Of a stretch of DNA of 19,633 nucleotides, positions 14,439 through 19,633 are shown piece by piece. A program made the translations under genes and the position numbers. The stretch comes from Bdellovibrionales bacterium (GTDB lineage Bacteria; Bdellovibrionota; Bacteriovoracia; Bacteriovoracales; Bacteriovoracaceae), in NCBI GenBank assembly GCA_005791855.1, contig SXUH01000065.1:1-19633 (forward strand), in the 5' to 3' direction. The notes below the pieces were generated by a model. That model saw only the letters and a list, made by a program, of their open reading frames with translations, did not search any database and had not been told where the DNA came from. Within the stretch, counting starts at the first letter, position 1. Each line of letters opens with the position of its first letter.

Positions 14439-15303
14439 GGATATAGATCGCCTCAGATACTTCGTCGTCCTTTGTGATTCCAGCTCCATGAGAGAGGCCG
14501 CCGAGCACCTCCACATCTCCCAGCCAGCGCTCTCGAAGGCGATGAAGCTCCTGGAGTACGAACTCGGGGAGAAGCTCTTCGTCGCCTCGGGCCGGCGGAT
14601 CCTGATCACCGACAAGGGCAGGCTCATCGCCGAGAGGACCCGGAAGATCCTCGGAGACCTCGCTCGGATCACCGAGCAGGATGCGGCCGTGGAAGGGAGC
14701 CGCATCCGGATCGGCTCGTTTGAAGTCTTCACCACCTACTTCATGGGCCAGGTGGCCACGACCATCCTCAAGGACTTCCGGATCCAGCTGCGGGAGCTAA
14801 CCCCGGGCCAGCTCGAAGAGCAGATCGCCCTCGGCCACGTCGACGTCGGCATCACATACCTTCCGATCCCGAACCGGGAGCTCGAGTTCATCAAGGTGGC
14901 CGACGTCGAGATGGGGATCTACGGCGTGGAGAAGAACTTCAAGAAGCTGGAGCTCCAGGAGCTGCCCTTCGTCGTCCCCATCACTCCGGTCCAGGGGGCC
15001 CCACACAAGGTGAAGGGACTGGACGGCTGGCCCGACGACCGGATCCCCCGGACCGTGCGGTACCAGGTCGAACTCATGGAGACGGCTTTGGAATTCTGCC
15101 GGCGGGGCCTGGCGGTGGCGTACCTGCCGAGGTTCGTGGTGGAGCTCCATAACCGGCAGGTGAAGGCGGAGTTCACGTTGCAGCAGCTCGCCTCCCCTCC
15201 GGGCCTCAGGTCCTCGAAGCAGGGAGTCTTCGTGGTCAAGCGGAAGACGGACGTGGAGCATCCGGTGTTCCGGAAGCTTGCGACGGCCCTGCGGAACATC
15301 TAG
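14437..15303 (+). CDS. LysR-type transcriptional regulator
   Basis: 288 residues, standard length. An N-terminal winged helix-turn-helix (about 1-60, MDIDRLRYFVVL ... ISQPALSKAMKLLEYELGEKLF) is followed by a LysR substrate-binding domain (about 88-288, RIRIGSFEVFTTYF, GHVDVGITYLP, RRGLAVAYLPRFVV). It is divergent to the P450 / terpene synthase-like / GFA operon with 77 bp between starts and is therefore its most likely regulator, probably responding to a substrate or product. The effector is unknown. It lacks a visible Shine-Dalgarno before the ATG, and its own start codon lies inside the half-site dyad. No truncation seen. Confidence 0.9.
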   Translation: MDIDRLRYFVVLCDSSSMREAAEHLHISQPALSKAMKLLEYELGEKLFVASGRRILITDKGRLIAERTRKILGDLARITEQDAAVEGSRIRIGSFEVFTTYFMGQVATTILKDFRIQLRELTPGQLEEQIALGHVDVGITYLPIPNRELEFIKVADVEMGIYGVEKNFKKLELQELPFVVPITPVQGAPHKVKGLDGWPDDRIPRTVRYQVELMETALEFCRRGLAVAYLPRFVVELHNRQVKAEFTLQQLASPPGLRSSKQGVFVVKRKTDVEHPVFRKLATALRNI

Positions 15304-15309
15304 GTTCGG

Positions 15310-15337
15310 AGCTCACTTCATCCGGATGAAGTGAGCT
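15310..15337. terminator. 28-bp perfect palindrome between converging genes
   Basis: Arms AGCTCACTTCATCC and GGATGAAGTGAGCT are complete complements with no spacer, sitting 7 bp after the lysR stop and reaching the helicase stop codon (15336-15338). In RNA from either strand it gives a strong hairpin, so it likely acts as a shared bidirectional 3' end. No T tract follows on either side. Confidence 0.55.
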
Positions 15338-18300
15338 ACTCCAGTAGCATCTCCAGGTCTTCCTTGGTGAGCTTCTTCATGAAGTCCCCGTCCTCCGAGA
15401 CGATCGACTCCGCGAGCTCCTTCTTCGTCTTCTGCAGATCGAGGATCTTCTCCTCCACCGTCCCCTTGGCGATCATCCGGTACGCGATCACCTTGTTGGT
15501 CTGTCCCATCCGGTGGGCACGGCCGATCGCCTGGGCCTCCACCGCCGGGTTCCACCACGGATCGAGGATGAAGACGTAGTCGGCCGCCGTGAGGTTGAGG
15601 CCGGTTCCGCCCGCCTTGAGGCTGATGAGGAACGCCGGACACGCGGGATCGGTCTGGAACCGCTCCACCGGCGTCTTCCGGTCTTCCGTCTGCCCGTCGA
15701 GGTACTCGTAGGTGATCTTCTCTTCCTCGAGCCGGGCGCGCACGATCGCCAGGAGGCTCGTGAACTGCGAGAAGACCAGGACCTTGTGCCCCTCCTGGAT
15801 CACCTCCTGCATGTGCCGCAGGAGCTGCTCGATCTTCGCACTCGGCCCGGAGGCCCGGTTCGGATCGATGAGGCCCGAGTGGCAGGCCGCCTGCCGGAGC
15901 CGGAGGAGAGCCTCGAGGACGTGGAGCTTCGAGCGACCCAGGCCACTCTTCTCGATCTTCTCGGTGAGGGAGGCGCGGTACCGCTCGCGGATCGCGGCGT
16001 AGAACTGCTTCTCCTCCGCGTCCATCTCGCAGTAGAGGACCTGCTCGGAGCGGTCCGGGAGTTCGGTGAGGACCTTTTCCTTAGTCCGCCGGAGCATGAA
16101 GGGCTTGAGGAGCTTCGCGAGGGTCGCCTGGAGGTCCTGCTTCACTTCCCGCGTACCGATGAGGCCCGGGTTGGTGAACTCGAGGATCGAGAGCAGGTCG
16201 GTGATCGAGTTCTCGATCGGGGTTCCGGTCAGGGCGATCTTGAGCTCCGCCGCGAGCTGCTTGCAAGCCAGGGCGGCCTGAGATTTAGGGTTCTTGATCG
16301 CCTGGGCTTCGTCGATGATGGCGACGTCGAACTCCATCCCCTGGAGCTTCTCGATGTCCGCGCGCAGGGTTCCGTAGGTCGTCACCACCACGTCCGCTTC
16401 CTGCAGGTCGGCCTGCGCGCGGCCCGCGCCCGCGTAGCGCACGACCTTCAAGGTCGGGGCGAACTTCTCCGCCTCGTCCATCCAGTTGAAGGCTAAGCTC
16501 TTCGGGGTAACAACGAGGTGGGGCTTCTTGGTCTTACTCTTCTTCTTGGTCCGGCCGAGGAGGAACGCCAGGATCTGGATCGTCTTCCCCAGACCCATGT
16601 CATCGGCGAGGATGCCCCCGGTTTCAAACTCCTCGAGGAAGCGAAGCCAGGTGAGACCTTCCTTCTGATAATTCCGGAGGGTTCCTTTGAAGCCGGCCGG
16701 AGCCTTGGCGGTTTTCACACCTTCGAACTTCCCGATCTTATCGCGGAAGGAGACGAACCCTTCGTCCGCGCGAACCCGGTCCGTATCCGTCAGGACTGCG
16801 TTGAGCATCAGCCCCTGGGACCGGTTGAAGCGGAAGTTCCCGTCGGTGGTCAGCTCGCCGAACTGGCTGAGCGACGCGTACTTCGACTGCCAGTCTTCCG
16901 GCAGCATCCCGAGGGACCCGTCGGAAAGTCTCACCAGTCCGCTCTGGGACTTGAGGGCCGCGAGGAGGTCTTTCTGAGTTATGGTGACGTCCCCGAAGTC
17001 GAGGTCCATCCGCAGGTCGAACCAGTCCGTCGACGAACTCACGTTCATCGAGAAGTCCTGCGGGACTCTCACTTTCTTATTTTCAATGAAGACCGTCCAC
17101 CCCGCCTGGACCAGGTCCCCGGCCGCGCGCTGGAGGTCGCTCGTCGGCACGGACCCCGTCCCCTGCTGGTCCCGGAGGATCTGCAGCGCCTGGAACAAGG
17201 TCTTCTCCTCGAACTCCTGGTTCCGGATGTACACCTTCTTCTTCTCCGCCACGACGAAGCTCGGATCGAGATCCGAGAGCGGCACTTCCCGTCCGTCGTA
17301 GTCGAAGCTCACCGTCAGGATCATGCGGCCCAGGGCCGGGTCGTTGCCAAGGGGCCTAAAGACTCCGGTGGGCCTGGGTTCGATGACTTCCTTCGACCAG
17401 CCAAGTTCATCTGGCCAGGTGATCCGAGGCGCGGCCGGATCGAGGAGGATCCGCGTGAGGAGCTGGTCTCCCTGCTCCCGCGGCACGAGGAACTCGTTCA
17501 TGCTCCGAAGGCCCAGGGCCCAGGTCGCATGGTTCGGGTCGAGGAAGCGGCCGATCCTTTCTTCGAAGAGGAGGAAGCCTCCGCGCAGGATCGCCAGCGG
17601 GTAGTTGACCGAGCGGACTTCTCCCTGCCGAAGCAAGGTCCCGTCCAGCACGTAGTTCTCCGAGTCCTCCGACTCGAGCTGGAGCTCAAAGTCCCAGCCC
17701 GCTCCGCGGTCCATCCGCAGCGGACTCTCCGCCGAATCCGGAGTTCCGTTCGGGCTGCGCGAGAGGAAGAGTTTTCCAGAGTTCGCGAGCAGTGGAATCA
17801 GGTGCCCTTCGAGGACGGAGTCCACCGTGAAGCGGGTCGTGGAGCCGCCGCCGCGGCCCGGAGGTGTTACGGTCAGCGGGCTTGCGGTCTTGAGCAGGAT
17901 CGCGAGCATCTCCTGATCCTTCAGGTCGTAGTACTCGGCGATCCCCTGGGTGCCCACTCGATTGGGCCTTAGCGGTCCGAGGAGCCCGGTGTTCGACCGG
18001 GTCCGGATCCAGAGATCCATCACGAGCTTTCCGGTCGACGCCGTCTCCGACGCCGAGATCACGAAGAAAGAGGCAAGGCCCGCGGAGATCCGTGTCTCCG
18101 GAACGGCGACCTTCCCCTGGAGCTGGCCCAGGCGTTCCTGCCAGGTCCCGGTCTCCTGCTTGATCACCGAGGCCTTCCCTTGATCCCGGCGCTCTCTTCT
18201 TTCCTTACGCTCCTGCCGCCGATCCTTCCTCTCCTGAGGAGCGGTAGACGTCGCCGGCGGCTTTTCGAGCACGATCTTGACCTGTTCGCTCTCCGGAATC

Positions 18301-18704
18301 ATCCCCGGAGGTGAGTCTTTTTCAGTTTGTAGGATGGCCGCCCAGAGGTGCTTGCAGATGGCGCCCTTGGCGTAGATCGGGCACTCGCACCTGGCGGGGA
18401 GGATCCCCGCTTGAGCGGTCTGAGAGAAGTCGAATTGGACTCGGTACTTTCCACCCTCGCCGTTGACGAACAAGGTGCAGACTTGCCCGGCCCAGTTAGG
18501 TTCCGAGACTCGTCCTGTGGCAAAATACTTCCGACCACGTCCTAAGGTGGCGCTGGGGAACTGCCTTACGCAGCGCTGCTCGAGGGTCAAGGGTCCGGTT
18601 GGTTGACTTTCTCCGGAAGACCCCTCGGCAGGAGGATTGAGAGGAGGTCGATTCTGGGGTCGGTTACCGCCCCGTCGACGTCGGTTTGATCTGGGTCGAT
18701 TCAT
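15336..18704 (-). CDS. SWIM zinc-finger SNF2-family helicase/ATPase
   Basis: 1122 residues. Order: a basic, proline-rich N-terminus (1-40), a SWIM zinc finger C106-x-C108...C117-x-H119, a highly charged Arg/Lys/Glu linker (about 155-180), a large middle region (about 200-670) of the kind preceding the motor in bacterial SNF2 proteins, and then the SNF2 ATPase. Motifs: Walker A DDMGLGKT near residue 705, DEAQ Walker B near 800, LTGTPIENS, and in the second lobe VLVFSQF, GGTGLNLTAADYVF and the arginine-finger block QAIGRAHRMGQ. It should be an ATP-driven translocase on double-stranded DNA, probably acting in transcription recycling or repair; bacterial SNF2 proteins of this size are mostly uncharacterised. 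The start is an ATG with only a weak purine stretch before it. It converges with lysR at the 28-bp palindrome. Confidence 0.92.
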   Translation of the reverse strand: MNRPRSNRRRRGGNRPQNRPPLNPPAEGSSGESQPTGPLTLEQRCVRQFPSATLGRGRKYFATGRVSEPNWAGQVCTLFVNGEGGKYRVQFDFSQTAQAGILPARCECPIYAKGAICKHLWAAILQTEKDSPPGMIPESEQVKIVLEKPPATSTAPQERKDRRQERKERRERRDQGKASVIKQETGTWQERLGQLQGKVAVPETRISAGLASFFVISASETASTGKLVMDLWIRTRSNTGLLGPLRPNRVGTQGIAEYYDLKDQEMLAILLKTASPLTVTPPGRGGGSTTRFTVDSVLEGHLIPLLANSGKLFLSRSPNGTPDSAESPLRMDRGAGWDFELQLESEDSENYVLDGTLLRQGEVRSVNYPLAILRGGFLLFEERIGRFLDPNHATWALGLRSMNEFLVPREQGDQLLTRILLDPAAPRITWPDELGWSKEVIEPRPTGVFRPLGNDPALGRMILTVSFDYDGREVPLSDLDPSFVVAEKKKVYIRNQEFEEKTLFQALQILRDQQGTGSVPTSDLQRAAGDLVQAGWTVFIENKKVRVPQDFSMNVSSSTDWFDLRMDLDFGDVTITQKDLLAALKSQSGLVRLSDGSLGMLPEDWQSKYASLSQFGELTTDGNFRFNRSQGLMLNAVLTDTDRVRADEGFVSFRDKIGKFEGVKTAKAPAGFKGTLRNYQKEGLTWLRFLEEFETGGILADDMGLGKTIQILAFLLGRTKKKSKTKKPHLVVTPKSLAFNWMDEAEKFAPTLKVVRYAGAGRAQADLQEADVVVTTYGTLRADIEKLQGMEFDVAIIDEAQAIKNPKSQAALACKQLAAELKIALTGTPIENSITDLLSILEFTNPGLIGTREVKQDLQATLAKLLKPFMLRRTKEKVLTELPDRSEQVLYCEMDAEEKQFYAAIRERYRASLTEKIEKSGLGRSKLHVLEALLRLRQAACHSGLIDPNRASGPSAKIEQLLRHMQEVIQEGHKVLVFSQFTSLLAIVRARLEEEKITYEYLDGQTEDRKTPVERFQTDPACPAFLISLKAGGTGLNLTAADYVFILDPWWNPAVEAQAIGRAHRMGQTNKVIAYRMIAKGTVEEKILDLQKTKKELAESIVSEDGDFMKKLTKEDLEMLLE

Positions 18705-18867
18705 GTGTCTCTGTTGAGCTGAGAAATAACTAAGAATCTAGTTATAAACCATTAAATATGGTCCGTCAGGAAGAACAGGGCCAGAGCTTTCAATATTTTT
18801 CATGCAAAAATGACCGGAAGCAAAATTTACCGAGACATAACTGACAGTTTTGTCATATATCTTCGCC
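18705..18867. other. AT-rich divergent intergenic region of helicase and kinase genes
   Basis: This 163-bp stretch is much richer in A and T than the flanking genes. Just before the kinase start it has a short dyad TGACA-GTTT-TGTCA (about 18842-18855) followed by TATAT. It should contain the promoters of both genes, but I cannot fix a -35/-10 pair with confidence. No gene is seen in it. Confidence 0.4.
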
Positions 18868-19633
18868 ATGAAAATCCATGGATATACCATTATCAGCCGG
18901 CTAGGTGTTGGGGCCACTAGCGAAGTGCTTTCGGCATCCAGGAACGACACTGGCGAAACTGTCGCTCTCAAAAGGTTTAACCCACTCATCGTCCATGACC
19001 CGGAGATGCGCGAGCGCCTGGAACTTGAGGTAAAGACTCTGGAGAAGCTGAAGCATCCGAACATCGTCCAGCTCCGGGGAGTCTTCAACGACGCAGACAC
19101 GTGGGGCCTCGAGCTCGAGCTCGTCCACGGTTCCTCCATCCAGGTTTGGCGGGAGCAGCACCAGCTCCAGCTCCTCGAGCCCCGTCTGTGGCTCCTCGCG
19201 AAGATCGCCGAAGCTCTCTCCGCAGCTCACTGCTGTGGGATCGTCCACCGGGATCTGAAGCCGGAGAACATTCTGGTTTCAACGAAGGGTGAAGTTAAGC
19301 TTGCAGACTTCGGCCTCGCCCGCACCCTCACCCGCGCGACCATCACCAGGTCCGGGGTTCTCCTCGGTTCGCTGGCCTACATGCCTCCGGAAGTCCTGAA
19401 GCTCGACGACGCGACCCCGGTTTCGGATCTGTACTCGTTCGGGGTCATCGCCTACCAGCTCCTCTCGGGGGAACTCCCCCACCAGGCGGAGTCTCCTCAG
19501 GCATTGATCAAACAGATAAGCGAAGGCAAGATCCGACCCCTCGGCGAGCTCGTTCCCCACCTGTCTCCTCGGATGTCAGACCTCATCTCCGCGTGCCTTT
19601 CCCGAGATCCGAAGCAGAGGCCCCTGAGCGCCC
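18868..19633 (+). CDS. Eukaryotic-like Ser/Thr protein kinase, partial
   Basis: The frame is open from ATG 18868 to the window end (255 codons), so the C-terminus is missing. A nearly whole kinase domain is visible: glycine loop LGVGATSEV (12-20), ATP lysine K35 in VALKR, helix-C Glu54, HRD catalytic loop VHRDLKPEN (D129, K131, N134), DFG D147, the MPPE motif and the SDLYSFGV helix. All catalytic residues are present, so it should be active; the RD-type Arg128 suggests activation-loop control. Pkn-type kinases in Gram-negative bacteria often carry C-terminal sensor or TPR domains, which cannot be seen here. No ribosome site precedes the ATG, and a promoter-like TATAT is about 12 bp away, so the mRNA may be nearly leaderless. 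No operon partner is visible on its left. Confidence 0.93.
   Translation, partial: MKIHGYTIISRLGVGATSEVLSASRNDTGETVALKRFNPLIVHDPEMRERLELEVKTLEKLKHPNIVQLRGVFNDADTWGLELELVHGSSIQVWREQHQLQLLEPRLWLLAKIAEALSAAHCCGIVHRDLKPENILVSTKGEVKLADFGLARTLTRATITRSGVLLGSLAYMPPEVLKLDDATPVSDLYSFGVIAYQLLSGELPHQAESPQALIKQISEGKIRPLGELVPHLSPRMSDLISACLSRDPKQRPLSA

Noticed and set aside
16518..17972. 484-residue plus-strand frame inside the helicase gene
   Set aside because: It overlaps the motor and middle region of a clear SNF2 protein. It has no ribosome site or recognisable domain.
1..19633. CRISPR array, tRNA, rRNA or insertion sequence
   Set aside because: No regularly spaced repeats, cloverleaf-like sequence, transposase motif or terminal repeat pair was found on reading both strands.

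Overview
The window reads as a chromosomal segment of a GC-rich Gram-negative bacterium. Lipoprotein and Sec signals, a PilZ protein, a complete sugar PTS, a SWIM/SNF2 helicase, a eukaryotic-like Ser/Thr kinase and many small exported proteins of unknown role would fit Bdellovibrionota, Myxococcota or another former deltaproteobacterial lineage. This placement is inference, because no rRNA or marker gene is present. I see no tRNA, rRNA, CRISPR array, insertion sequence or integrase.

Left part (1-4882). A DEDDh exonuclease-type gene runs off the left edge; its first catalytic motif has Gln in place of Glu. It lies behind a PilZ c-di-GMP effector gene. Next come an exported protein with one c-type haem motif (minus strand), then a small plus-strand cluster: a 35-residue membrane protein, a CPXCG cysteine-rich protein and a DUF3253 protein. 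A lipoprotein with seven consecutive His follows, then a secreted trypsin-like protease whose 3' end appears frameshifted.

Centre (4930-11848). A minus-strand PLP-dependent alpha-oxoamine synthase stands alone. Across a 248-bp region rich in inverted repeats begins a compact PTS operon: a NagE-type IICBA permease, HPr, Enzyme I and a membrane-anchored TlpA-like thioredoxin that overlaps ptsI. Together these would import and phosphorylate N-acetylglucosamine or glucose using PEP. A secreted six-Cys protein and a convergent DUF1761 membrane protein follow.

Right part (11900-15303) holds the most interesting block. A tightly packed minus-strand operon encodes a cytochrome P450, a 272-residue protein and a GFA/CENP-V-type zinc protein. 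The 272-residue protein carries the class I terpene synthase signature: DDxxD, an NSE-like triad, and an Arg exactly 46 residues before the triad. A divergent LysR regulator shares a 77-bp intergenic region containing three copies of a 7-bp half-site. This looks like a small, self-regulated terpenoid biosynthesis and oxidation locus with an unusually short cyclase.

The right edge has a 28-bp perfect palindrome between the converging lysR and helicase genes, a 1122-residue SWIM-SNF2 helicase, and the 5' part of a Ser/Thr protein kinase cut by the window end.
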